DNA of 36,905 nt from a bacterium UBP2_UBA2255 (GTDB taxonomy: Bacteria; Edwardsbacteria; AC1; EtOH8). Below the pieces are notes generated by a model. The model was not told the origin of the DNA. It worked only from the letters and a program-made list of their open reading frames with translations, and made no database searches. A program made the translations under genes and the position numbers. Each line of letters begins with the position of its first letter. The stretch's first letter is position 1. Below are positions 12,869-21,014 of the stretch, in pieces. The stretch spans positions 12,824 to 49,728 of the forward strand of contig DDXR01000034.1 of assembly GCA_002347565.1 (NCBI GenBank), read 5' to 3'.

Positions 12869-14827
12869 TTACTTGCGCTTCTCCAGCAGCAGATGCCAGC
12901 GGGACGGCGCCAGGCAGGCGTCCATCAGCGCCCGGAGCTGGGCGTACCGTTCCGGCGGCGCCGTCGCCAGCCTCAGTTCCACGCGGTGTTCGAACCACAC
13001 CGCCGAATCATCAGCGGATGTCCGGAACGAGACCGATCCGGCCTCGTTGTCAAGGTTCACGTCCTCCGGCAGTCCGGCCGGCCGCCATCCCTTGGGCAGG
13101 ATGATCCGCCACCGCAGCTCCTTGGTCAGCGGCCCGTCGGTGACCAGCGGCAACCGCCGCTCGGCCGCCCCCGGCCAGGGCAGCAGGGACAGCTCGGCGA
13201 ACGGCTGGTCCGGTATCCGGATCACGGCCATCCTGCCCTGTTCCCGCGCGAATCCCGGCAGGTCGCATTCGAAGGACAGCGCGGCCGGGGCGGCGACGTC
13301 GTCCTCATCGGGCAGGGACAGCCGCCTCACCGCCGCCTGGCGTGACCAGCGCTGGAAGTAACCCTGACGGCGGCGCTCCCGCTCGGCGCTGGACAGCTCA
13401 CGGTGCGCGTCCCGCCAGCGCTGGTCATAACGGCCCGACATCCGGGCGGTCCCCGCTGCCCGCCAGGCCTTTTTCACCGGCGCCAGCCGGCCCTCGAACC
13501 GCAGCGTGCCTGCCCCGCCGGGCGCGGTCGGCAGGTCGATCCAGGCCGCCTCGCGGATGGATTTGACCAGCAGTCCCTTCCGCCCGGCGCAGGCGTCGAG
13601 GAACGCCGGCAGGCGGTCATCGCCGGCCGGGTCGATGTACAGCCAGCCGGCGCCGTCCTCCACGGCCAGCAGCACCCGGTTGAGCCGGTCCAGGTCGGGT
13701 ATTTCCTTCACCAGATCCTCGTCGCCGTCCCAGGTCAGCACCGGGTGCGAGCGGATTCCACGGATGGCCAGCAGGGCCATGAACAGCGCGGCCCGGTCAT
13801 TGTCGCCGGCCTGGCGGCTGGCCAGGGTCTCGCCCGGCCGCCTGGGGAGGCAGCCGTCATCGCCGAACCGGATGTCGACCGGCCGGATCGTCCGATTGAG
13901 CGCGGTCGCGATCGCGTTGACCAGCGCCAGCGGCGTTCCGTCGGGTGGCGCAATGGTAGCCGCCAGGGGTGACAGATCTGCGGTGTCCTGCGCCCTGGGC
14001 AGAAAATCGCGGGCGAAGCGGGCGGCGGCCTGGGCCCAGTCCATCCGGTCGCTGAACAGCAGCCGGTGCGACAGGGCGGCGTCATCCGGCCGGTCCTCCT
14101 CGTCGGGGATGCCAGACAGGGAATCAGCGCGCCACTCCCACCGGGTGACCCGGTCGCTCTGGCTGAACTTCTCCCGGATGGCCTTGGAAGAGCGCCACCG
14201 CAGGAGAGGCCGGCCGCGAGGCACCCGCAGCACCAGCGACTGGCGCAGGCTGGGGTCCAGCCCTTGCCACACCCGCTCACCGGATATGGGATCGTCGGGC
14301 TGGCGATCCCGGATCCGCCTCAGCTCGAGCTCGATCACCGCGCCCGGGGCCAGCCCCAGCGGAGTGACCACCATTTCCATCCGTCCGCCAAGCCCGGGGT
14401 CGTCCTCCGCCTCCCCGGCGGCGACGATGTTGACCGCGTTCGGCGGCAGGGGCAGGACCGCGCCGTCCGGCGAGATCGTGCGGCAGGAAACCACGAGCAG
14501 CGTCTCGCTGTCGGCGTCGAATGCCCGCCTGACGAAGCCCCAGGCCTCGATGCCCCGCTGGTCCAGCACCCGGACCTTCAGTCGCTCGTGCTCGACACAC
14601 TGGCCCGGATCGGTGTAGTCAAGCGTCACCGCGCGCTCCAGGATCACCGCCCGCGGCTGGCAGTGGCGGCCGCCGCCTTGATCGGCTGCGGGATCCACCG
14701 TGAACGGAACTTCGGCAGCGGGCAGGTTTCCGCTCCACAGCAGCGCCAGAACCGCCGCCAACCGCAGGGCGGGTGCCGCAGGGAGGGCGGCGCCGGCAGG
14801 GGACGCCGGCAGGAGCGGGGGTCTCAT
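12869..14827 (-). CDS. Secreted DUF3857 protein with a catalytically dead transglutaminase-like domain
   Basis: A 652-residue product from the ATG at 14827, which overlaps the upstream gene's TGA by four bases. A signal peptide (APALRLAAVLALLWSGNLPA) is followed by a DUF3857 domain (ILERAVTLDYTDPGQCVEHE, later RTISPDGAVLPLPPNAVN) and a transglutaminase-like fold (GDNDRAALFMALLAIRGIRS). Compared with its active neighbour (KAGVCKDKAALLVALL) the catalytic Cys is lost (QAGDNDRAALFMALL) and the His position reads NRVLLAVED instead of NHAIVAVDD, so it is probably not an enzyme. Inference: a periplasmic or outer-surface partner of the next gene. Confidence 0.82.
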   Translation of the reverse strand: MRPPLLPASPAGAALPAAPALRLAAVLALLWSGNLPAAEVPFTVDPAADQGGGRHCQPRAVILERAVTLDYTDPGQCVEHERLKVRVLDQRGIEAWGFVRRAFDADSETLLVVSCRTISPDGAVLPLPPNAVNIVAAGEAEDDPGLGGRMEMVVTPLGLAPGAVIELELRRIRDRQPDDPISGERVWQGLDPSLRQSLVLRVPRGRPLLRWRSSKAIREKFSQSDRVTRWEWRADSLSGIPDEEDRPDDAALSHRLLFSDRMDWAQAAARFARDFLPRAQDTADLSPLAATIAPPDGTPLALVNAIATALNRTIRPVDIRFGDDGCLPRRPGETLASRQAGDNDRAALFMALLAIRGIRSHPVLTWDGDEDLVKEIPDLDRLNRVLLAVEDGAGWLYIDPAGDDRLPAFLDACAGRKGLLVKSIREAAWIDLPTAPGGAGTLRFEGRLAPVKKAWRAAGTARMSGRYDQRWRDAHRELSSAERERRRQGYFQRWSRQAAVRRLSLPDEDDVAAPAALSFECDLPGFAREQGRMAVIRIPDQPFAELSLLPWPGAAERRLPLVTDGPLTKELRWRIILPKGWRPAGLPEDVNLDNEAGSVSFRTSADDSAVWFEHRVELRLATAPPERYAQLRALMDACLAPSRWHLLLEKRK

Positions 14828-16806
14828 GGACGCGCCGGCTGCAGCACGAACCACCCGTCCCGGGCGTCAAGATACCCGAGCATCGAGCGCCGGTACGACG
14901 GGTAATCACCGGCTGCGATGTGCGGATTATCTGCCGTCAGCCGCCGCGAGTAGGCGACCGCACCCCTGCCGACCGCCGCTTCGGCGCTCCAACTGCCGGT
15001 GCGGTAGCTTCCCTTCCGCCGTGGCGGCTGGGAAACGGCGGCCCAGCCCGCCGGCAACTCTATCCGCTCCCGCAGCACGGCGCTGAAATTTGCGCCGAGG
15101 TCGACGGCGTGGGTGCGGTGCGCCGATTCGGCCGTGCGGCTGGGGTCTATCCACCACGGTTCATAGCGCGCCAAACCAGGTTTGAGTATCCGGTACGGGC
15201 CGGCCGAGAATGCCGCGCCCGGGACGGCGTACTCGATCCGGCACACCATCGGCTGCCACAGGCTGTCGGGATCGGCGTGATCGAACGCGACCACCTCCGC
15301 CGAAGGATCAAGCTGGCGCACGATGTCGCGGGCGACGCCCTCCCGGCGGGAACGGGGCCGCCATTCGAACATCCGGCGCAACCAGGTGTCCTGCGCGCCC
15401 GTCCCGCGGAGGATGATCACCCCAGACAGGTTGCCCGCGGTGTCAAGCCGGCACTGGTTGTCGATCTCCAGGCGGTTGCTGTCGGCCGGCAGCAGCGAGA
15501 TGGTGCGCAGGCCGTCTCCGTCGGGCCGAGCGATGCTGACCTGCTGGCCCCGCGCATGCGCCGGCAGCAGCTCGGCCGAGCCGTCGGCCATCGTCGGATC
15601 GCAGTAGACGAAGCCGCCGCGTCCATCGTCGACCGCCACGATGGCATGGTTTGCCTGGTCGGCGGGAATCGCTTCCATCCGGTGGCCGGCGGCGGTCACG
15701 GCGTACCAGGCGCGGAAGCCGGCGGCGTCGAGCAACGCCACCAGCAGGGCCGCCTTGTCCTTGCAGACGCCGGCCTTCTGGTCGAACGTCATCCGGGCCG
15801 GGTGGGGCTTGTAGCCCTCGTCCTCGCCGGCGGTCAGGCCGAGGTAGCGGATCCCGCCGGCCACGTAGTAGGACAGCGCCCTGATCCGGGAAAGCGCGTC
15901 GGGCCGGCCGGCGCAAAGCTCCTCCGCCTTGTCCCTGATCGCCCGGTCCGGCCGCAGGCAGGAATCGGCCAGCGCGTGCTCGTAACGCGACATCCACTCC
16001 CAGGAGGGGATGGTGGTCACGATCAGCTTGCGGCCGACGTCATAGCTGGACGGCATTCGCGGCTCGCGAACGATGGCCGGAAGGTTGCGCCCGCGCCACA
16101 GGTGCGAGCAGCGGAAGCTGTCCGACAGGTCGCGGTGCTCGAGTTCGCCGTTGTACACCGCGAACGCCGGCGGCAGCGCGCGCGGGCCGGCAAGGGTGTA
16201 CTCCACCTCGATCGCGGGGTCGTCCGACTGGAACATCACCACCCGGTTGAAGTGCCCGCGGTACGGAGTGGCCAGCGTTCCCAGCAGGAACAGGCTGTCC
16301 GCCAGCGAGCCCGGCCCCAGCCACAGGCCGCCCAGCTCGCGCGTGGCGTACTCGACGGCGTCGCCCGGCGCCAGCCCGGGGACGTCCAGGACCTTGTCGC
16401 GCTCGCCCCAGAAGATGGTCCCGCCCAGGCTGGCGGGCCGGGGGACGTCGTCCAGGCTGTCGACCGGCAACGGGATGCTGCGGCCGTCCGGCTTGATCAG
16501 CCTGGCCCACAGGAACTCGGCCCGGTTGTACTGGGGCGCGTACGTTATCCGCAACTGGGCGAAGTCGCGAACCGCGCCCGGGGCCAGCACCTTGACCAGG
16601 CGGGCCCGCTCCAGCACGCTGGTGCCGGCGGCGGTATACTCCTCGCGCTGGCGGTCGTAGACCACCACCGCCTCGGCCAGCGGGTAGCGGGCGGCCGTAA
16701 CCGTGCCCAGGGCCGCCATCGTCGCGGCCGAGTCCTGTGGCGCGGACGCCGCCGCGGCCAGCGCGACGCAGCACGCAGCCATCGTGAGCAGAAGGAACCG
16801 CCTCAT
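14824..16806 (-). CDS. Secreted DUF3857 - transglutaminase protein
   Basis: A 660-residue product. The ATG at 16806 begins a signal peptide (MRRFLLLTMAACCVALAAAA); an upstream in-frame start at 16851 would bury it. DUF3857 covers about the first 200 mature residues (VVYDRQREEYTAAGTSVLER, later KPDGRSIPLP). The transglutaminase core has all catalytic groups: Cys in KAGVCKDKAALL, His in QANHAIVAVDD, Asp in YCDPTMAD. Such proteins are common in Bacteroidetes-like lineages, often in tandem; their substrate is not known. The start lies four bases after the exonuclease stop and the stop overlaps the next start, so the three genes look like one operon. Confidence 0.87.
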   Translation of the reverse strand: MRRFLLLTMAACCVALAAAASAPQDSAATMAALGTVTAARYPLAEAVVVYDRQREEYTAAGTSVLERARLVKVLAPGAVRDFAQLRITYAPQYNRAEFLWARLIKPDGRSIPLPVDSLDDVPRPASLGGTIFWGERDKVLDVPGLAPGDAVEYATRELGGLWLGPGSLADSLFLLGTLATPYRGHFNRVVMFQSDDPAIEVEYTLAGPRALPPAFAVYNGELEHRDLSDSFRCSHLWRGRNLPAIVREPRMPSSYDVGRKLIVTTIPSWEWMSRYEHALADSCLRPDRAIRDKAEELCAGRPDALSRIRALSYYVAGGIRYLGLTAGEDEGYKPHPARMTFDQKAGVCKDKAALLVALLDAAGFRAWYAVTAAGHRMEAIPADQANHAIVAVDDGRGGFVYCDPTMADGSAELLPAHARGQQVSIARPDGDGLRTISLLPADSNRLEIDNQCRLDTAGNLSGVIILRGTGAQDTWLRRMFEWRPRSRREGVARDIVRQLDPSAEVVAFDHADPDSLWQPMVCRIEYAVPGAAFSAGPYRILKPGLARYEPWWIDPSRTAESAHRTHAVDLGANFSAVLRERIELPAGWAAVSQPPRRKGSYRTGSWSAEAAVGRGAVAYSRRLTADNPHIAAGDYPSYRRSMLGYLDARDGWFVLQPARP

Positions 16807-16810
16807 GGTC

Positions 16811-17311
16811 TCATCGCATCGATCGTTGACGTGTTCCGACGGCGGCGGCACCGCCGTCCAGCAGCGCGTGGATCCGAGCCAGGTTCAACACGTCCTCGCG
16901 GTTGTAGTCCAACAGCAGGCGCAACGCGTCTCCGTCGCCGAGAACTTGGTACCTTTGCCAGAGGGCGAGCGCGTCCCGGCCGTCCATCCCCGGCAGCTCG
17001 CGTTCGATGCCCATCCGCAGCTCGATCGCCTTCTGGCCTCCGGTCAGTCCCTGCGCCTTGCAGGCATAGCGCAGGTCGACCGAGCGGTATCGCTGCCGGA
17101 GGTCGACGCCCAGCTGCTGGCGGATCACCGGCAGGTCGAAGCAGTGCCCGTTGAACGTATAGAGGGTGGCGGACCGCGGCAGCGTCCGTTGCAGCCTGGC
17201 GGCGGTGATCTCGCCGCCGACCAGCTGCCGGAACCGGCCGCGGTGGGAAAGGCCGATCACCGTGATCCGCCGGCACCAGTCGGTCTCGATGTCGAGGTAG
17301 AGCGGCGTCAT
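16811..17311 (-). CDS. YprB-like RNase H-fold 3'-5' exonuclease
   Basis: A 166-residue product with DEDD-type nuclease motifs: DIET (YLDIETDW, residues 6-9) gives the first Asp/Glu pair, NGHCFDLPVI carries the second conserved Asp, and YNREDVLNLARIHAL matches the C-terminal 'YN-x-x-D' motif with the last Asp. The family (RNase_H_2, Bacillus YprB) is a predicted ribonuclease or exonuclease. Length is close to the isolated domain; there is no helicase or TPR part. It sits six bases after yraN and four before the DUF3857-transglutaminase gene. Confidence 0.8.
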   Translation of the reverse strand: MTPLYLDIETDWCRRITVIGLSHRGRFRQLVGGEITAARLQRTLPRSATLYTFNGHCFDLPVIRQQLGVDLRQRYRSVDLRYACKAQGLTGGQKAIELRMGIERELPGMDGRDALALWQRYQVLGDGDALRLLLDYNREDVLNLARIHALLDGGAAAVGTRQRSMR

Positions 17312-17317
17312 CGCTGA

Positions 17318-17677
17318 TCAGCGCGGCCGGAACGCGTCCTTGACTAGCTCGATCGCGGTCCGGCCGTTCTCGACCGTGACGGCCACCACGTCGAACCGGC
17401 AATCGGCCGTTCCATACAGGCCGGTCCGGTACAGGTACGACCTGGCCACGCGCGCCATCTGCGCCTGCTTGCGGCCGGTAACGGCCGACTGGGGCGGGCC
17501 GAAGGCGCCGCCGAACCTGGTTTTGACCTCGACGAATGCCAGCACCGGGCCGTCGTAGGCGATGACATCGATCTCCCCGGCCTTGCCGGCGCGCCAGTTG
17601 CGCTCCACGACGCGGTAGCCCTGCGCCGTCAGGTGCCGCGCCGCCAGCTCTTCCCCGAAATCGCTCTTCTCGCTCAT
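17318..17677 (-). CDS. yraN: YraN/UPF0102 family nuclease-like protein
   Basis: A 119-residue product of normal length. It has the restriction-endonuclease-like core: FGEELAARHLTAQGYRVVER, then GEIDVIAYDGPVLAFVEVKT with the E-x-D...E-V-K catalytic pattern, and RFDVVAVTVE near the end. YraN is widespread beside rnhB and the ffh-trmD-rplS block, as here, and is thought to act in DNA processing, but its role is unproven. Confidence 0.9.
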   Translation of the reverse strand: MSEKSDFGEELAARHLTAQGYRVVERNWRAGKAGEIDVIAYDGPVLAFVEVKTRFGGAFGPPQSAVTGRKQAQMARVARSYLYRTGLYGTADCRFDVVAVTVENGRTAIELVKDAFRPR

Positions 17678-17723
17678 GCGTCTCGTTCAGCTATTGCCCG
17701 CGACAGCGGTGATCGTGGTGCGA

Positions 17724-17771
17724 TAAGGAAACCATGAATGCAGGAAGGTTGTGGGATCCCTGGCTTCCTTA
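17724..17771. repeat. Inverted repeat at the end of rnhB
   Basis: Arms 17724-17734 (taaggaaacca) and 17761-17771 (tggcttcctta) pair over 11 positions (one G-T wobble in RNA) around a 26-base loop. One arm contains the rnhB stop codon. It is not followed by a T-run, so it looks like a retained repeat or mRNA end structure rather than a standard terminator. Confidence 0.35.
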
Positions 17772-18425
17772 TTGCATCGGGTGATCCGCTTCCAGCAGCT
17801 CCCGCACCGGGGCGAAGCTCCGGCGGTGGATCGGGCACGGCCCCATCCGGCGCAGCGCGGCCAGATGGACGGCCGTCCCGTATCCCTTGTGGACGGCGAA
17901 GCCGTAGCCAGGGAACGTCCGTTCGTACCCCCGCATGATTGAGTCGCGCACGCACTTGGCGACCACCGAGGCCGCGGCCACGCACAAGCTGGTTGCGTCG
18001 CCGCGGATGACCGGCATGACGGGCACCGTCCGGAACTTCTCCGGCAGCCGCGGCGGCCGCGGACCGTCGACCAGGACGAGGTCGGGCCGGCTCCGCAGGC
18101 CGCAGAGGGCGAAGGTCATGGCCTCCAGCGCGGCCTGCAGGATGTTGGCGCGGTCGATCCGCTCCCGGTCGACGATCCCCAGCCCGACCGCCTCGGCCTG
18201 GTGCAGGATCTCGGCGAACGCCCGCTCCCGCCGCCGCTGGCTGAGGACTTTGGAGTCGGCCACACCCGGCAGCCCGGCGTCCGGCCGTAGGATCACGGCG
18301 GCGGCCACCACCGGCCCGGCCAGTGGGCCGCGGCCGGCCTCGTCGACCCCGGCGATGCGGACGATGCCGCCGGTGCGCAACCGGCGGTCGTTGCCGTAAA
18401 GGTCGCCCGCGCTTCGCCGCACCAT
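17769..18425 (-). CDS. rnhB: Ribonuclease HII
   Basis: A 218-residue product. Motifs: IAGVDEAGRGPLAGPVVAAA with the catalytic Asp-Glu, ADSKVLSQRRRE, LVDGPRPP with the third Asp, and DATSLCVAAASVVAKCVRDS with the fourth. RNase HII cuts RNA in RNA-DNA hybrids and removes single ribonucleotides from DNA using divalent metal. About 20 residues precede the conserved core, so the true start could be inside this frame; the ATG at 18425 has no ribosome binding site and lies directly against a strong palindrome. Confidence 0.95.
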   Translation of the reverse strand: MVRRSAGDLYGNDRRLRTGGIVRIAGVDEAGRGPLAGPVVAAAVILRPDAGLPGVADSKVLSQRRRERAFAEILHQAEAVGLGIVDRERIDRANILQAALEAMTFALCGLRSRPDLVLVDGPRPPRLPEKFRTVPVMPVIRGDATSLCVAAASVVAKCVRDSIMRGYERTFPGYGFAVHKGYGTAVHLAALRRMGPCPIHRRSFAPVRELLEADHPMQ

Positions 18426-18451
18426 GCGGTCACCGGCGCGCCGGTGACCGC
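18426..18451. promoter_or_regulatory. 26-base perfect palindrome between rplS and rnhB
   Basis: From 18426 to 18451 the sequence is fully self-complementary (centre ggcg/cgcc). It fills the space between the rplS stop and the rnhB ATG. In RNA it would fold into a hairpin that hides the rnhB start region; it may limit read-through or rnhB translation. No T-run follows. Confidence 0.4.
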
Positions 18452-18452
18452 G

Positions 18453-18848
18453 TTACGGCTTGGCCTCGGCCGCCGGGGCAGCCGCGGTTTCCGCCGTCTC
18501 CCGCCGCTGCTGGACCTTGGAAGCCCGGCCGGTCAGGCCGCGCAGGTAGAACAGCTTGGCCCGCCGCACCATGCCCTTCTTGATCACCTTGACGCTGGCC
18601 ACGGTCGGCCCGTGCAGCGGGAAGATGCGCTCCACGCCGATACCGGCCGAGATCTTGCGCACGGTGAAGGTGGCCGAGGTGCCGGCGCCCCGCCGTTGGA
18701 GCACGATGCCCTGGAAGGCCTGCAGCCGCTCCTTGTCGCCCTCGACGACCTTGACCTGCACCCTGATGGTGTCGCCCGGGCCGAAGTCCGGCAGGTCCCG
18801 CTTCATCTGCTCGGCCTCGATGCTGTTGATGACCGCCTGTTTGTTCAT
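18453..18848 (-). CDS. rplS: 50S ribosomal protein L19
   Basis: A 131-residue product. The core DFGPGDTIRVQVKVVEGDKE, then QAFQGIVLQRRG, GVERIFPLHGP and KVIKKGMVRRAKLFYLRG is the complete L19. L19 usually has about 115 residues; here a C-terminal tail of alternating Ala/Glu/Pro (RRETAETAAAPAAEAKP) is added. Ribosome binding site GGAGCGG ahead of the ATG. It follows trmD as in most bacteria. Confidence 0.97.
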   Translation of the reverse strand: MNKQAVINSIEAEQMKRDLPDFGPGDTIRVQVKVVEGDKERLQAFQGIVLQRRGAGTSATFTVRKISAGIGVERIFPLHGPTVASVKVIKKGMVRRAKLFYLRGLTGRASKVQQRRETAETAAAPAAEAKP

Positions 18849-18902
18849 GGTACCGCTCCTGATTGTCTATGGTTTGTTACCTGTTGTTTGTTCTCGCGGG
18901 AA

Positions 18903-18946
18903 GGGCCCTGCGGGCCCGTCCGCGCCGCTCGCCGCGGCAAGCGGCG
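18903..18946. repeat. Two GC-rich inverted repeats between trmD and rplS
   Basis: A gggccc-tgc-gggccc palindrome (18903-18917) lies beside a hairpin with arms 18923-18933 and 18936-18946 (one mismatch). They sit in the 113-base gap between trmD and rplS on the transcribed strand and may attenuate or process the message. Confidence 0.35.
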
Positions 18947-18961
18947 ACGGCCGGTTTCCAA

Positions 18962-19684
18962 TCACTCGCCGTCAGCGTCCAGCAGGTCCAGATCGGCGCC
19001 GCTCAATCCGGCCTTCTCCATCAGGTCCGGCCGGCGCCGCATGGTGATCAGCAGCGACTGCCGCCGGCGCCAGCGGGCGATGGCGGCATGGTTGCCCGAC
19101 CGCAGGATTTCCGGGACCCTCATCCCCTCGAATTCCTCGGGGCGGGTATAGTGGGGGTGGTCCAGCAGTCCGCTCTCGAACGAGTCGCGGTCGGCCGATT
19201 CCGGATCCGAGATCGCTCCCGGCAGCAGCCGCACGATGGAATCGACCACCGCCAGCGCCGCCGGTTCGCCGCCCGACAGGACGAAGTCGCCGATCGAGAT
19301 CTCCCGGTCGACCACCGCCCGCACCCGCTCGTCCACGCCCTTGTAGTGGCCGCAGATCAGGGCGATGTCCCCCTCCCGAGACAGCTCCCGCGCCATCGCC
19401 TGGTCGTAGCGCGCCCCGCGGGGCGAGAGTAAAATGGCCAGCGGCCTGGCCCCGTGCCCGGCCAGCGACCGCACCGCGCGGCAGATGGGCTCGGGCTTCA
19501 TGATCATCCCCGGCCCGCCGCCGTACGGCGCGTCATCGGTCACCTGGTGCTTGTCCCGGGCGAAGTCCCGGATGTTGACCAGTTGGAACCGTACCAGTCC
19601 CCGCTGCTGGGCCAGTCCGATGATGCTGGCCCCCAGTGCCGCCGGGAACATCTCCGGGAACAGGGTCAGCACGGATATCCTCAC
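18962..19684 (-). CDS. trmD: tRNA (guanine-N1-)-methyltransferase
   Basis: A 240-residue product. TrmD makes m1G37 in tRNA, preventing frameshifts. Trefoil-knot motifs are present: LLSPRGARYDQAMARELS, ALICGHYKGVDERV, and SIGDFVLSGGEPAALAVVDS for S-adenosylmethionine binding, plus the N-terminal ISVLTLFPEMF. Start is a GTG at 19684 that overlaps the rimM TGA by four bases, so translation is coupled to rimM. Length is normal. Confidence 0.97.
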   Translation of the reverse strand: MRISVLTLFPEMFPAALGASIIGLAQQRGLVRFQLVNIRDFARDKHQVTDDAPYGGGPGMIMKPEPICRAVRSLAGHGARPLAILLSPRGARYDQAMARELSREGDIALICGHYKGVDERVRAVVDREISIGDFVLSGGEPAALAVVDSIVRLLPGAISDPESADRDSFESGLLDHPHYTRPEEFEGMRVPEILRSGNHAAIARWRRRQSLLITMRRRPDLMEKAGLSGADLDLLDADGE

Positions 19685-20220
19685 CGCAGGCCCTCCACAT
19701 CATCGATCTCCATCACGCCGGCCGCCAGGTCGATGCGCCGGATGATGTCGCCCCGGGCCGGGACGCGGAACTCGCGGACGCCGTCCCTGACCACGTAGGC
19801 GTCGCCGGCCGGCAGCGTCTCCACCACCGCCACCGTCCCCAGATCGGTCCCGGCTGTCGACCGCACCGCCATCCCGATGATTTGGAACGTATAGTACGAC
19901 CCTTCCGGCAACCGGGCCAGGTCGCCGGCCGGGACGCAGAGGTCGGCGCCGCGCAATGCCTCGGCCTGCTCGCGGGTCGATACCCCGGACAGGGTGAGGA
20001 TCCCCCAGTCACCCTGCGCCACGAACGCCTCCACGATCAGGGTCCGGTAACCGCCATCGGCCGCCGCCAACAGCTCCTGCCCCGGGCGGAACCGGCCGGG
20101 ATTGTCGGACTCGACCCGCACCCGGAGCGCGCCGGCGATGCCGTGGGGCTTGGCCACCACGGCCACCACCACCAGGCCGCCGCCGTCGTCCGCGGTCATC
20201 GGGCCGTCGCCGGCACGCAT
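19681..20220 (-). CDS. rimM: 16S rRNA processing protein RimM
   Basis: A 179-residue product. RimM helps mature the 30S subunit with S19. N-terminal beta-barrel: VVVAVVAKPHGIAGALRVRV; then the EQAEALRGADLCVP hairpin, and the PRC-barrel half with YYTFQIIGMAVRST and DAYVVRDGVREFRVPARGDI. The first ~10 residues (MRAGDGPMTADDGGG) are poor in homology, so the start could be the second Met. It sits between khpA and trmD in the conserved order. Confidence 0.95.
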   Translation of the reverse strand: MRAGDGPMTADDGGGLVVVAVVAKPHGIAGALRVRVESDNPGRFRPGQELLAAADGGYRTLIVEAFVAQGDWGILTLSGVSTREQAEALRGADLCVPAGDLARLPEGSYYTFQIIGMAVRSTAGTDLGTVAVVETLPAGDAYVVRDGVREFRVPARGDIIRRIDLAAGVMEIDDVEGLR

Positions 20221-20247
20221 GCCGTCACGGAGCCAGCTGTCCCGCGG

Positions 20248-20484
20248 TTACTCGATGATCTCCAGCTCGGTGCGCTTGCCCTCCTTGGTGCCGGCCGCGG
20301 CCAGCAGCGTGCGGATGGCCTGGGCGGTGCGCCCCTTCTTGCCGATCACCTTGCCGATGTCGTCCTGGGCAACCCGCAGCTCGAACACCACGCTGCCCTT
20401 GTCCCGGGGCACCTCCTTGACGGACACCTTCTCGGGGTGGTCCACCAGGGACTTGGCCAGGAAGTCGACCAGATCTTTCATCAT
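20248..20484 (-). CDS. khpA: KH-domain RNA-binding protein KhpA
   Basis: A 78-residue product with the KH signature VIGKKGRTAQAIRTLLAAAG (G-x-x-G is GKKG). The family lies between rpsP and rimM in very many bacteria, as here, six bases after the rpsP stop. Known: KhpA binds RNA, often as a heterodimer with KhpB, and affects cell division and small RNA levels in Gram-positives. Confidence 0.95.
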   Translation of the reverse strand: MMKDLVDFLAKSLVDHPEKVSVKEVPRDKGSVVFELRVAQDDIGKVIGKKGRTAQAIRTLLAAAGTKEGKRTELEIIE

Positions 20485-20490
20485 GGCTGG

Positions 20491-20835
20491 CTAGTCCTTC
20501 TTCTTTTTGGCTGCCAGGCGTTCCTTGTGGGTCTTCTTGGTCTTGGCGGTGGCGAAGGCGATGCGGACGTTGGCCGCGTCGCCGCCGTTCTTGACCGACT
20601 CCTCGGCGGCCTTGACGATCCGCTTGACCGTGGGCGAGACGATGGCGCCCTTCTTGACCCACTCCCGGGCCCGCGCCAGGTCAAGCTTGGCCTCGGGCGG
20701 ATTGCCGTCCGGCCGGTAGAACCCCAGCGTGTCCAGCTGGGCGCCGCCGCAACGCGACCGGGTGGCCGAGACCACGATCCGGTAGCTGGCCTTCTTGTTG
20801 GCGCCGATCCGGGTCATCCTGATGGAAACCGACAT
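20491..20835 (-). CDS. rpsP: 30S ribosomal protein S16
   Basis: A 114-residue product. The S16 core SIRMTRIGANKKASYRIVVS, LDTLGFYRPDG and ARAREWVKKGA is clear. Usual length is 80-90; this one has a C-terminal extension ending in a very basic tail (KTKKTHKERLAAKKKKD), probably binding rRNA. It starts the rpsP-khpA-rimM-trmD-rplS run; 179 non-coding bases separate it from ffh. Confidence 0.97.
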   Translation of the reverse strand: MSVSIRMTRIGANKKASYRIVVSATRSRCGGAQLDTLGFYRPDGNPPEAKLDLARAREWVKKGAIVSPTVKRIVKAAEESVKNGGDAANVRIAFATAKTKKTHKERLAAKKKKD

Positions 20836-21014
20836 GTCCTGCTCTCCCGTTATGTTAGCCGTTGGTTGTTCGTTGTTCGCTGTCCAGCGCTTTACGTTTC
20901 ACGTTGGTCCGTTGCACGTTCAACGCCGCAAGGACCATGTTTCGTTTGTCGAATTCGTATGACACCACCATGTTCCCGTTTTCCCGTTGCCCGTTTCCCC
21001 TTTCCCGGTAGGTA
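20836..21014. other. Low-complexity spacer between ffh and rpsP
   Basis: 179 bases with imperfect repeats of short words such as cgtttc, cgttg and cccgttt, unlike the flanking coding sequence. No ORF or clear promoter. Similar word-repeat spacers are seen here at 24175-24268 and 25448-25587. They look like slipped-strand expansions. Confidence 0.4.

Noticed and set aside
14773..17154. A very long open frame on the plus strand (about 793 codons), and similar long plus-strand frames at 7342-9012, 19636-21018, 21180-22427 and 24290-25453
   Set aside because: All lie opposite well-identified minus-strand genes, have low-complexity Arg/Gly/Gln/His-rich translations and no family motifs. They are the usual mirror frames of GC-rich codon usage.
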